A stretch of 64,000 nt of DNA, from assembly GCF_902706035.1 (NCBI RefSeq), contig NZ_CACSJA010000023.1, positions 22,486 to 86,485 of the forward strand. The letters are read 5' to 3'. A program made the position numbers and the translations under genes. The stretch is from Pantoea sp. 18069. GTDB taxonomy: Bacteria > Pseudomonadota > Gammaproteobacteria > Burkholderiales > Burkholderiaceae_C. The notes beneath the pieces were generated by a model. It was not told the DNA's origin. It saw only the letters and a list, made by a program, of their open reading frames with translations, and did no database searches. Position 1 is the stretch's first letter; every line of letters starts with the position of its first letter. Shown here in pieces: positions 8,693 through 16,697 of the stretch.

Positions 8693-9673
8693 TCACTGGG
8701 CGGCGTGGGCCGGCTCCACGGTCACCCAGTACGCGCTGCGCTGGCGCACCTGCACCGGCAGGGTCTCGGCCAGCAGCTGCAGGCTGCGCTCGCGCGCGAG
8801 CGCGGGGAACGTGCCCGAAATGCGCAGATCGGCGACATCGGGGTGGCAGCGCAGAAAGCCCGGGTGGTAGCGGTCCAGCTCGGCGACCAGATCGGCCAGG
8901 CGCATGCGGCGCGCGACGACCATGCCCTGGGTCCAGGCTTCGTCGGCGACGCCGGCATGGGCTTGGGGCTGGCCTGCGCCGCTGGCGCCGAAGTCCAATC
9001 GCTGGCCCGCATCGACGCGCGTCAACTTGCCCTGGCCTTCGACTTCAACCGCGCCTTCGAACACCACCACGCGGCTGTAGTCATCGCTGCCGGCGCGGCG
9101 CACCGAAAAGCGCGTGCCTATGGGGCGCACGCTGCCGTCCGCCGTCACCACGCGCAGCGGGCGGGGCAGGGGCGACGGGTCGGGTGCGCTGGTCACCAGG
9201 ATCTCGCCGCCTAGCAGCCCAATCGTGCGTGCCTGGGCATTGAAGTCCACGGCAATCTCGGTGGCCGTATTGAGCAGCAGCCGCGTGCCGTCGGCCAGGG
9301 TGAGCGGCAATTGCTCGCCGGTCGCGCTGCGCCAGCGCTCGCCGTCGACACGCCTCTGCTGCCAGCCAAGCCAGCCTGCGGTGGGCAGCAGCGGCAGCCA
9401 CAGCAGGCGCAGCAGATGGCGGCGCCGCGCCGCAGGCTTTTCCAGCGTGGCGCGCAGCGGCCCGCCGGGCAGGTCGCGCAGGTCGCCCATCAAGGCCTCG
9501 GCGCGCTGCCAGGCGCGGCCATGGGCCGGGCTGGACGCGCGCCAGCACTCGATGGCTTCCCATTCCTTGGGGCCTGCATCGCCGCCATGCAGCTGGGTCA
9601 GCCATTCGGCGGCTTCGCGCAGGATGGCCGGGTCGATGGTGGCATCGGCGCGTGCCGCGTCGGCGCTGCTCAT
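8693..9673 (-). CDS. FecR-family anti-sigma regulator (first module)
   Basis: 326-aa regulator between sigma factor 9670-10182 and receptor 6177-8639. The N-terminal cytoplasmic segment has REAAEWLTQLHGGDAGPKEW; a basic run RRRHLLRLL leads into the membrane segment (LLWLPLLPTAGWLGW, about residues 88-102). The periplasmic FecR domain contains LTLADGTRLLLNTATEIAV and PLRVVTADGSVRPIGTRFSV. The C-terminal receptor-interaction part ends near SAYWVTVEPAHAAQ. The ATG at 9673 overlaps the sigma gene by 4 bp; the same frame stays open upstream to 10120, but that part is antisense-like shadow of the sigma gene. Full length for the family. Confidence 0.92.
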   Translation of the reverse strand: MSSADAARADATIDPAILREAAEWLTQLHGGDAGPKEWEAIECWRASSPAHGRAWQRAEALMGDLRDLPGGPLRATLEKPAARRRHLLRLLWLPLLPTAGWLGWQQRRVDGERWRSATGEQLPLTLADGTRLLLNTATEIAVDFNAQARTIGLLGGEILVTSAPDPSPLPRPLRVVTADGSVRPIGTRFSVRRAGSDDYSRVVVFEGAVEVEGQGKLTRVDAGQRLDFGASGAGQPQAHAGVADEAWTQGMVVARRMRLADLVAELDRYHPGFLRCHPDVADLRISGTFPALARERSLQLLAETLPVQVRQRSAYWVTVEPAHAAQ

Positions 9674-10182
9674 GCCGTCCCCAGACAGGCAAGAAAAGCC
9701 TGGCTCATATGGCGCTTGACCGTGGGCAGCGACACGCCTTCCTGTTCGGCAATGTCGGCATAGACCAGGCCGTCGAGCTGCGAGCTCAGGAAGATGCGGC
9801 GCGTGAGCGCGGGCAGGGCGGCCAGGCAGGCGTCTATGCGCAGCAGGGTTTCGACGATCAGCAACTGCGTTTCCGGCGACGGCGCCAGCGGCTCGGGCCG
9901 GGCGGCCAGGGCCTCGAGGTAGGCGCGTTCGAGTTCCTGGCGTCGCCAGTGGTCGGCCACCAGGTTGCGGGCAATGGTGGTGAGGTAGGCGCGCGGCTCG
10001 CGCCAGGCGGCCGTGTCCGCGGCTTGCCGGGAGCTCAATACGCGCACGAAAGTGTCCTGCGCCAGATCCGCGGCGCGATCGCCACAGCCCAGACGCCGGC
10101 GCAGCCAAGCCCGCAGCCACCCGTGGTGGTCGCTGTACAGGGTTTGAACATGTTGTCGTAGGGCCGCGCCGGCGTCAGACAT
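9670..10182 (-). CDS. ECF sigma factor, FecI type (first module)
   Basis: 170-aa iron-starvation sigma factor. Region 2 is recognisable from LYSDHHGWLRAWLRRRLG and RAADLAQDTFVRVL; region 4 from LPALTRRIFLSSQLDGLVY and ADIAEQEGVSLPTVKRHM. The ATG at 10182 is chosen over one at 10212 because the latter would start inside the Fur-type palindrome at 10195-10213. It is the promoter-proximal gene of the first complete FecI-FecR-receptor module. Regulation: iron repression through the palindrome, then receptor/FecR-dependent activation, as in the Fec and Fpv paradigms. Confidence 0.92.
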   Translation of the reverse strand: MSDAGAALRQHVQTLYSDHHGWLRAWLRRRLGCGDRAADLAQDTFVRVLSSRQAADTAAWREPRAYLTTIARNLVADHWRRQELERAYLEALAARPEPLAPSPETQLLIVETLLRIDACLAALPALTRRIFLSSQLDGLVYADIAEQEGVSLPTVKRHMSQAFLACLGTA

Positions 10183-10194
10183 AGCGTTTTTATA

Positions 10195-10213
10195 AATGAG
10201 AAAGATTCTCATT
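10195..10213. promoter_or_regulatory. Putative Fur box upstream of first sigma gene
   Basis: AATGAGAAAGATTCTCATT is a perfect 8-3-8 inverted repeat, the best Fur-like site in the window, 12 bp upstream of the sigma start codon. Its strength compared with the sites at 5653 and 1492 suggests graded iron responses among the three modules (inference). Confidence 0.85.
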
Positions 10214-10435
10214 CTAATGGTGTCGCCGAAATCAGCGGCAAACAGCTGTCCGGGCGTTGGGCGCTACCAACGGTCATGCCGAGGCAGGAAAGGGTGCGGC
10301 AGCGGCGCCATCACCGCCGCGCGATCCTTACCAAACCGTCATGTGGAGTTCATCCCACGCGCGAGGACTGGTTCCTATCATCGCCTCAAATCACCCTGGT
10401 GCCGCATGCCTGCACTGCTTTGAGAAAGCCGAGAT

Positions 10436-11548
10436 ATGGTTCCCTCTTCCTTCCCCGCGATGCCTCCCGCCTGGCTGTTGCGCCCCAGCGTTGCCGCGTT
10501 GCTCGTCAGTGCGCTGTTCGCGGCGCCGGCCTTCAGCCAACATCTCGCGGCCGTCAAGGTTGCACCGGCGGCCATGCGCCTGCTGGAGATCGCGCCCGTG
10601 CAGGCGCCGCAATCGAACCAGTGGCTGTGGTCGCCCGCGCGCCTCGAGTACCCGTCGGGGCAGCTCGACAGCGTGGTCTCGCCCGCCCAGGCGCGCGTCA
10701 CCGCCATCCATGTGCAGCCGGGCCAGGCCGTCAAGGCCGGCGCGCCGCTGGCCACCCTGGTGAGTGCCGATGCGCTGCGCATGCGCCATGAAGTCAGTGC
10801 GGCCCAGCTGGGCGCCGAAACCAGCCGCGCCGAACTGCAGCGCCAGCAGGACATGGTCGAGCGCGGCGTGGGCACCGAGACAGAGTTGCGCGTGGCCCAG
10901 GCCCGCAGCAAGGAAACGGCGCAGGAACTCGCGCGTGCGCGCGGCACCGCGGCCTTGCTGGGCCCTGACGGCGGCGACCGCATCGTGCTGCGCGCACCGC
11001 ACGCAGGTGTTGTCGCCCAGCACCAGGCGAGCATGGGCATGCTGGCCGAAGCCGGCGCCGTGCTGTTTTCCATCGGCAACCCGCAATCGCTGGGTGTGGT
11101 GGCCGAAGTGTTCGAAGCCGACCTGCCGCAGCTCAAGGCCGGCGTCGCCGCCCAGGTCGAGCTGTCCACCCAGTCGGCGCCGGTGGCGGCACGCGTGCAG
11201 CAGGTCGGTGCGGTGGTGAATGCTGAATCGCGCCGTGCGCCGGTGCAGCTGGCGCTGACCGACAAGGACTTGCCCCAGGGCCTGCGCGCAGGCATGCAGG
11301 CGCGCGTGGGCATTGCCGTGGAGCGCTCGGCCGAGATGCGGGTGCCGATAGGCGCCGTGCTGATCCAGGACGAGAACCGCAGCGTGGTGTTCGTGCAGAC
11401 CGCCGAGCATGCATTCGAGGCGCGCGACGTGAAGCTGGGCCAGCCGGTACGCGGCTGGGTGCCGGTGATCTCCGGCCTCAAGAGCGGCGAGCGCATCGTG
11501 GTGCGCGGGGCGCTGCTGCTCGATGGCGCTGCCAGCCAGATGCTCTAA
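10436..11548 (+). CDS. Heavy-metal RND efflux periplasmic adaptor (CzcB/CusB family)
   Basis: 370-aa membrane-fusion protein linking the inner-membrane pump to the outer-membrane channel. Signal peptide near residues 15-35 (LRPSVAALLVSALFAAPAFS). The barrel-sandwich (lipoyl-like) halves are SPAQARVTAIHVQPGQAVKAG and IVLRAPHAGVVAQHQASMG, flanking a short coiled-coil hairpin (about residues 120-180). Beta-barrel and membrane-proximal domains follow, ending RIVVRGALLLDG. No Met-rich or His-rich metal-binding segment as in CusB was seen. First gene of a B-A-C ordered operon with the pump at 11564 and channel at 14646; the usual order in czc-type loci is C-B-A. The start is 26 nt before an alternative ATG at 10460. 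Confidence 0.9.
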   Translation: MVPSSFPAMPPAWLLRPSVAALLVSALFAAPAFSQHLAAVKVAPAAMRLLEIAPVQAPQSNQWLWSPARLEYPSGQLDSVVSPAQARVTAIHVQPGQAVKAGAPLATLVSADALRMRHEVSAAQLGAETSRAELQRQQDMVERGVGTETELRVAQARSKETAQELARARGTAALLGPDGGDRIVLRAPHAGVVAQHQASMGMLAEAGAVLFSIGNPQSLGVVAEVFEADLPQLKAGVAAQVELSTQSAPVAARVQQVGAVVNAESRRAPVQLALTDKDLPQGLRAGMQARVGIAVERSAEMRVPIGAVLIQDENRSVVFVQTAEHAFEARDVKLGQPVRGWVPVISGLKSGERIVVRGALLLDGAASQML

Positions 11549-11563
11549 GGAACGGACCAGAGC

Positions 11564-14500
11564 ATGTTGCGCGCATTGATTGATTTTGCCGTCCATAGAC
11601 GGCTGGTGGTGGTGTGTGCCACCGTGATGATCGCCATCTACGGCATCTACGCTTACCTGCACACGGCGATCGAAGCCTACCCGGACGTGACCAACGTCCA
11701 GGTGGGCATCATCGCGCAGGCGCCAGGCCTGGCGCCCGAGGAAGTCGAACGCCAGATCACGCAGCCGCTCGAGCGCCAGCTCAACGGCACGCCGGGCCTG
11801 GTGTCGCTGCGTTCGGAGAGCTACTTCGGCCTGTCGATGGTGAACATGGTCTTTGACGACCATGCCAACAGCTTCACCGCGCGCGCCGAAGTCGCGCAGC
11901 GCCTGCCGCAGGTCGAGCTGCCCGCGGGCGTGACGCCCGAAATGGCGCCCGACTACACGCCGCTGGGCAAGATCTTCTACTACCGTCTCAAGAGCGACCG
12001 GCATACGCTGGACCAACTGCGCACCGAGCAGGAGTGGAACATCGTGCGCACGCTCAAGCAGGTCCAGGGCGTGGCCGATGTGGTGAGCATAGGCGGCTTC
12101 GTCAAGGAGTACCACGTCGAAGTCGACCCGGACAAGCTCTACCGCCTGGGGCTGTCGCTGGCCGACGTGACCGAAGCCATAGAGAAGTCCAACCGCAACG
12201 TCGGCGGCGGCCTGCTGCGCCGGGGGGAGCAGTCGTTCATCATCCGCGGCATCGGCCTGCTGCGCTCGCCGCAGGAAATCAAGGAGGTGGTGGTGCAGTT
12301 GCGCGGCGGCGCGCCCATCACCATCGGTGACGTCGCCAGCGTGATCCAGTCGCATACGCCGCGCCAGGGCTCGGTCGGCATGGACGACGAAAACGACGTG
12401 GTGCAGGGCGTGGTGCTGCTCAAGCGCGGCGAGAACCCCTCGCTGGTGCTCGACGGCCTGCATGAGAAGGTCAAGCTGCTCAATGGCGGCCTGCTGCCCG
12501 AAGGCATGCAGATGGAAACCACCTACGACCGTTCCGACCTCGTGGGCCATACGCTGGCCACCGTGCAGCACAACCTGCTGTTCGGCGCCGGCCTGATCGT
12601 GGGCGTGCTGTGGCTGGTGCTGCGCAGCCTGCGCGGCTCGCTGATCGTCGCCACGGTGATTCCGCTGTCGCTGCTCGTGGCCTTCATCGGCCTGCACTGG
12701 CTGGGCATGCCGGCCAACCTGATTTCCATGGGCGCGATCGACTTCGGCATCATGGTCGACGGGGCCGTGGTGCTCGCGGAGAACATCATCCGCAACGCCC
12801 GGCTGCGCAAGCCCGCGAACCAGCGCGAGATGCGCGCCATCATCATCGAATCGACGATTGCGGTCGCCAAGCCCACGCTGTTCGCCATGGCCATCGTGAT
12901 CGCGGCGCTGATTCCCGTGTTCTCGCTGCAGAGCATCGAAGGCCGGATCTTCCGTCCGCTGGCCATGACCTACAGCTTCGCGCTGCTCGGCGCGCTGGTG
13001 TTCGCGCTGGGCCTGGTGCCCGCGCTGTGTGCGCTGCTGCTCAAGCCCAAGCATGTGATGAAGCCCGAGCCCGAAGTGTTCGAGCGCATGGACCACGGCT
13101 ACCAGCACTGGATTGGCCGCACGCTGGACCGCATTGCCCGCCAGCGCCTGGTGGTGTTCGGCGCCATCGCGATCCTGGTGGCTGCGGGGCTGTCGGCGAC
13201 GAAGCTGGGCACCGAGTTCCTGCCCCAGCTCGACGAAGGCGACGCCTATGTGCTGGTGCAGATGCCGCCGTCGATCTCGCTGGAGAAAGGCCAGGAAGTG
13301 CTGGCCGAAGTGCGCCACATCCTGCGCCAGTTCCCCGAAGTGACTTCGGTCAGCACCGAGCAGGGCCGGCCGGAGTCGGGCACCGACAACGAGACGCTGA
13401 ACATGGCCAAGGCGCTGATCCGTCTCAAGCCGCTCAAAGACTGGCGCAAGGACCTGACCAAGCCCGCGCTGATCGAGCAGATGCGCGATCAACTGAACGT
13501 GATTCCCGGCGTGGCGTTCAACTTCTCGCAGCCTATCCGCGACAGCGTAGAGGAGTCGACTTCGGGCGCGCGCGGCCAGGTGGTACTCAAGGTGTTCGGC
13601 CCCGAGATCGACCAGCTGCGTGCCATTCTGCTGCAGACCATGGACCAGGTGCGTCCCATCGAAGGCGTGGTGGATCTGGACCTGTACCGCGATGCGCCCG
13701 CACCGCAATTGCACGTCGAGTTCGACCGCAACGCGCTGGCGCGCCAGGGCATTGCGATGGAAACCGCGCAGAAGACGCTGGAAATGGCGCTGGCCGGTGA
13801 ACTCGCGACCACGCTGTGGGAGGGGGAGCACCCGGTGCCGGTGCGCGTGCGCCTGCCCTATGTGAATCGCATGGACGAAGCCACGATGCGCGACATCGCC
13901 ATCCCCACGGCGCAGGGCGGATCGGTGCCGCTGCACTCGGTCGGCAAGATCAGCGTGAAGATCGGCAATGCATCGATCTTCCGCGAGAACAACAGCCGCT
14001 ACATGGCGCTGAAGTTCAACGTCGAAGGCCGCGACATCGGCTCGGTGGTCAAGGACACGCTGGCCGCGTTCAAGGCCAATGTCCAGGTGCCCGCGGGCTA
14101 CCAGGCGGTCTGGGGCGGCGAGTGGGAAAACCAGCAGCGCGCCGCGCAGCGCCTGCAGGTGGTGGTGCCGCTGTCGCTGCTGATCGTCTTCGGCCTGCTG
14201 TTCGGCGCGCTGGGCCAGGCCCGCAGCTCGGGGGTGATCCTGCTGTGCGCTCCGTTCGCGATGGTCGGCGGCATTGCCGCGCTGCACATCACGGGCATAG
14301 AGCTGTCGATCAGCGCGGCGATCGGCTTCATCGCCCTGCTGGGCCAGGTGGCGCTGGTCGGCCTGCTGGTGGTGTCGGCCGTCGAAACCCTGCGGCGTGA
14401 AGGCATGCCGCTGCGCCAGGCCCTGGTGCAGGGCACGGCCGAACGCATGCGCTCGGTGCTGCTCGTCGCCACGCTGGCGCTGCTGGGCCTGCTGCCCATG

Positions 14501-14668
14501 GCGCTGTCCACGGGCGTGGGCAGTGAAACCCAGCGCCCCTTTGCTTCGGTGATCGTCGGCGGCATGCTGGTGCTGCCCGTGGTTGCGCTCGTACTGCTGC
14601 CCGTGCTCTATGCCTGGCTCGGCCCCAAGACCTTGAAGAAACCGGATGAGTTGGATGAAAGCCATTAA
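11564..14668 (+). CDS. Heavy-metal efflux RND pump (CzcA family)
   Basis: 1034-aa inner-membrane proton-driven metal exporter with 12 transmembrane segments and two large periplasmic loops, full family length. It begins MLRALIDFAVHRRLVVVCAT, typical of the family. The TM4 region reads AIDFGIMVDGAVVLAEN, carrying the DFG...DGA signature of divalent-cation pumps (Zn/Co/Cd/Ni groups HME1-HME2) rather than the AIGAMVDAA type of Cu/Ag pumps. The second half begins near RQRLVVFGAIAILVAAGLSA and ends in LLPVLYAWLG. It lies 15 bp after the adaptor and overlaps the channel gene by 23 bp. Substrate assignment rests on the TM4 signature only. Confidence 0.93.
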   Translation: MLRALIDFAVHRRLVVVCATVMIAIYGIYAYLHTAIEAYPDVTNVQVGIIAQAPGLAPEEVERQITQPLERQLNGTPGLVSLRSESYFGLSMVNMVFDDHANSFTARAEVAQRLPQVELPAGVTPEMAPDYTPLGKIFYYRLKSDRHTLDQLRTEQEWNIVRTLKQVQGVADVVSIGGFVKEYHVEVDPDKLYRLGLSLADVTEAIEKSNRNVGGGLLRRGEQSFIIRGIGLLRSPQEIKEVVVQLRGGAPITIGDVASVIQSHTPRQGSVGMDDENDVVQGVVLLKRGENPSLVLDGLHEKVKLLNGGLLPEGMQMETTYDRSDLVGHTLATVQHNLLFGAGLIVGVLWLVLRSLRGSLIVATVIPLSLLVAFIGLHWLGMPANLISMGAIDFGIMVDGAVVLAENIIRNARLRKPANQREMRAIIIESTIAVAKPTLFAMAIVIAALIPVFSLQSIEGRIFRPLAMTYSFALLGALVFALGLVPALCALLLKPKHVMKPEPEVFERMDHGYQHWIGRTLDRIARQRLVVFGAIAILVAAGLSATKLGTEFLPQLDEGDAYVLVQMPPSISLEKGQEVLAEVRHILRQFPEVTSVSTEQGRPESGTDNETLNMAKALIRLKPLKDWRKDLTKPALIEQMRDQLNVIPGVAFNFSQPIRDSVEESTSGARGQVVLKVFGPEIDQLRAILLQTMDQVRPIEGVVDLDLYRDAPAPQLHVEFDRNALARQGIAMETAQKTLEMALAGELATTLWEGEHPVPVRVRLPYVNRMDEATMRDIAIPTAQGGSVPLHSVGKISVKIGNASIFRENNSRYMALKFNVEGRDIGSVVKDTLAAFKANVQVPAGYQAVWGGEWENQQRAAQRLQVVVPLSLLIVFGLLFGALGQARSSGVILLCAPFAMVGGIAALHITGIELSISAAIGFIALLGQVALVGLLVVSAVETLRREGMPLRQALVQGTAERMRSVLLVATLALLGLLPMALSTGVGSETQRPFASVIVGGMLVLPVVALVLLPVLYAWLGPKTLKKPDELDESH

Positions 14669-15971
14669 ATCTATAGCGGCGGCCGTGGCCCTCGTGAGCG
14701 CGGGCGCCTGCCTGGCCGCGCTCCCGGCGCAAACCTCTGCATCTGCCGGCGGGCCCGCTGCGGTAAGTGCTGCCCAACTGCCCGCATCGCTGGGCCTGGT
14801 CGAGTATCTGGCGCTGGTGCGCAGCCTGCATCCGACGCTGCGCGCCATGCCGCTGCGCCAGCGCATGGAACAGGCCGATGTGCAGACCGCGGGCACCTGG
14901 GCCAACCCCAGCGTGCACTACGGGCGCAAGCCCGAGGAGAAGGAGTGGGGCGTGGAGCAGTCCCTGCCCATCTTCGGGCAGATAGGCATGCGCACCGAAG
15001 CCGCGAAGCTCGCGGCCGCGACCGGCGAAGCCGAGCGCGCGGCGCAGGTGCAGGAAATCATGGGCCAGGCGGCCCAGCGCTTTGCGCAGCTGCTGCTGGA
15101 CCAGGAAAAGCTGGCCGCCAAGCGGCAGGCGATGGCGCAGCTGGAGCAGGCCGCCAAGGTGGTGCAGGGGCAGATCCAGCTCGGCGGGCGCAGCCGCTAC
15201 GACGGCGCGCGCGTCGAACTGCAGCGCGCCCAGATGCAGGTGCAACTCGAGCAGCAGGAGGCCCAGACGCTGGCCGCGCGCGCCGCGCTGGCCGAACTGC
15301 TGGCCCAGCCGAACTGGACGCCCGAGGCCGTGGGCAGCCTGCTGCCTGCGAAGGAGGCGGCGCAGGAGCCGTCGTTCGACGCGATGTGGCAGCAGGCCCG
15401 GGAGCGGCTCGCGCCGCTGCAGGCCGCGCATGCCAAGGTGGTGCAGGCCGAGCAGTTCACGCGCCAGCAGGCGCGCGAGGCCTTGCCCACGCCCACCGTG
15501 GGCGTGACGCGGGTGCGTGGCCGCCAGGAGACCTATGGCTATAACCAGGTGGGTATCTCGATCGAGCTGCCGCTGTTCGATCGCAAGCAGGGCACGATAG
15601 AGCGCGCACGGCTAGAGCATGCGCAGGCGCTGCTCGAGGAAGACGCCGCGCAGCAGCAGGCCCGCCAACAACTGCAGCAGGCGCTGCGCCAGCGCAATCT
15701 GCTGCGCAAGTCGCTCACGAGCTTCGAGTCGCGCGGGCTGAGCCAGCTCGCGCCGCTGCGCCAGATGGCGCAGGACGCCTACCGCCTGGGCCAAAGCTCC
15801 ATCCTCGAGTGGCTGGACGCGATGGACTCGGTCTCCAGCCACCAGCAGGAATACCTGGATCTGACGCTCCAGGTCTGGCAGGCCGAATGGCAGCTCGACG
15901 CCGCGCGCGGCCGGTTGCCACTCGCCGGTGGGGTCGTGGGCAGCGGCTGCATCGGGGCCGCCTGTTTATAG
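14646..15971 (+). CDS. Outer-membrane efflux channel (TolC/CzcC family)
   Basis: 441-aa outer-membrane factor that completes the tripartite metal exporter. Signal peptide is MKAIKSIAAAVALVSAGACLA from the second possible ATG at 14655; the first ATG is at 14646. Two OEP repeats of long amphipathic helices are visible, rich in Gln/Ala/Glu (for example LAAKRQAMAQLEQAAKVVQG and RQQLQQALRQRNLLRK). The conserved strand regions are ASLGLVEYLALVRSLHPTL and VGISIELPLFDRKQGTIE. Overlap of the start with the end of the pump gene indicates one transcript with translational coupling. Confidence 0.9.
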   Translation: MSWMKAIKSIAAAVALVSAGACLAALPAQTSASAGGPAAVSAAQLPASLGLVEYLALVRSLHPTLRAMPLRQRMEQADVQTAGTWANPSVHYGRKPEEKEWGVEQSLPIFGQIGMRTEAAKLAAATGEAERAAQVQEIMGQAAQRFAQLLLDQEKLAAKRQAMAQLEQAAKVVQGQIQLGGRSRYDGARVELQRAQMQVQLEQQEAQTLAARAALAELLAQPNWTPEAVGSLLPAKEAAQEPSFDAMWQQARERLAPLQAAHAKVVQAEQFTRQQAREALPTPTVGVTRVRGRQETYGYNQVGISIELPLFDRKQGTIERARLEHAQALLEEDAAQQQARQQLQQALRQRNLLRKSLTSFESRGLSQLAPLRQMAQDAYRLGQSSILEWLDAMDSVSSHQQEYLDLTLQVWQAEWQLDAARGRLPLAGGVVGSGCIGAACL

Positions 15972-16004
15972 TTCGGGACTTTGCCTCCTTCTGTACCCCT
16001 GCCC

Positions 16005-16697
16005 ATGCCGCGCTTCCTCATCATCGAAGACGATTCCCAGAATGCCCGCTTCCTGGCCGAAGGCATGCGCGAACTCCAGGCCGAAGTCTGCGTCTGTCCC
16101 GACGGGGTGCAGGGGCTAACCCAGGCCGTGACCGGCCACTGGGATGCGATCGTGCTCGACCGCATGCTGCCCGACGGCTTCGACGGCATCAAGATCCTGC
16201 AGGCGCTGCGCGGCATGGGCAACACCACGCCGGTGCTGGTGCTCAGCGCGCTGTCGGCCACCGACGAGCGCGTGCGCTGCCTCAAGGCCGGCTGTGACGA
16301 CTACCTGACCAAGCCGTTCGCGTTCTCGGAGCTGCAGGCCCGCCTCGAAGCCCTGCTGCGCCGCGTGCAATCGGCCGCGCCTGCGTCGGTGCTCGAAGTC
16401 GGGGATCTGCGGCTGGACCTGCTGAGCCGCCATGCCGAGCGCGGCGGGCGCACGCTGCTGCTGCAGCCGCGCGAGTTCCGCCTGCTGGCCTTTCTTGCGC
16501 GCCATGTGGACCAGACCGTCACGCGCACCATGCTGCTCGAATCGGTCTGGGATTACCGCTTCGATCCGCAGACCAATGTGATCGACGTGCACATCAGCCG
16601 GCTGCGCAACAAGGTCGACAAGGGCTCCGAGCAGCCGCTGATCCATACCGTGCGCGGCGTGGGCTACTGCCTGTCGACCCACGCGCCCGGGCTATGA
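16005..16697 (+). CDS. OmpR/PhoB-family response regulator (CzcR/CopR-like)
   Basis: 230-aa two-component response regulator. The receiver domain has the acidic pair EDD at residues 8-10, phosphoacceptor Asp52 (VLDRMLPDG) and conserved Lys in YLTKPF. The C-terminal winged helix has LLLQPREFRLLAFLARH and NVIDVHISRLRNKVDKG. The start at 16005 (MPRFLIIEDD) is chosen over the ATG at 15981 because it begins exactly at the receiver domain. It lies 33 bp after the efflux channel gene and overlaps the kinase gene by 4 bp, so it probably controls the adjacent metal efflux operon, as CzcRS and CopRS do. Confidence 0.92.
   Translation: MPRFLIIEDDSQNARFLAEGMRELQAEVCVCPDGVQGLTQAVTGHWDAIVLDRMLPDGFDGIKILQALRGMGNTTPVLVLSALSATDERVRCLKAGCDDYLTKPFAFSELQARLEALLRRVQSAAPASVLEVGDLRLDLLSRHAERGGRTLLLQPREFRLLAFLARHVDQTVTRTMLLESVWDYRFDPQTNVIDVHISRLRNKVDKGSEQPLIHTVRGVGYCLSTHAPGL

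Noticed and set aside
10196..10423. Small plus-strand frame between the first sigma gene and the efflux adaptor
   Set aside because: Starts inside the Fur-type palindrome, has no ribosome site and no recognisable motif. The 222-bp gap otherwise holds nothing I can support.
10391..14905. A 1504-codon minus-strand open frame opposite the metal efflux genes
   Set aside because: It is antisense to the adaptor and pump genes, which have clear family motifs. The product is low-complexity His/Gln/Arg-rich sequence, typical of GC-rich shadow frames.
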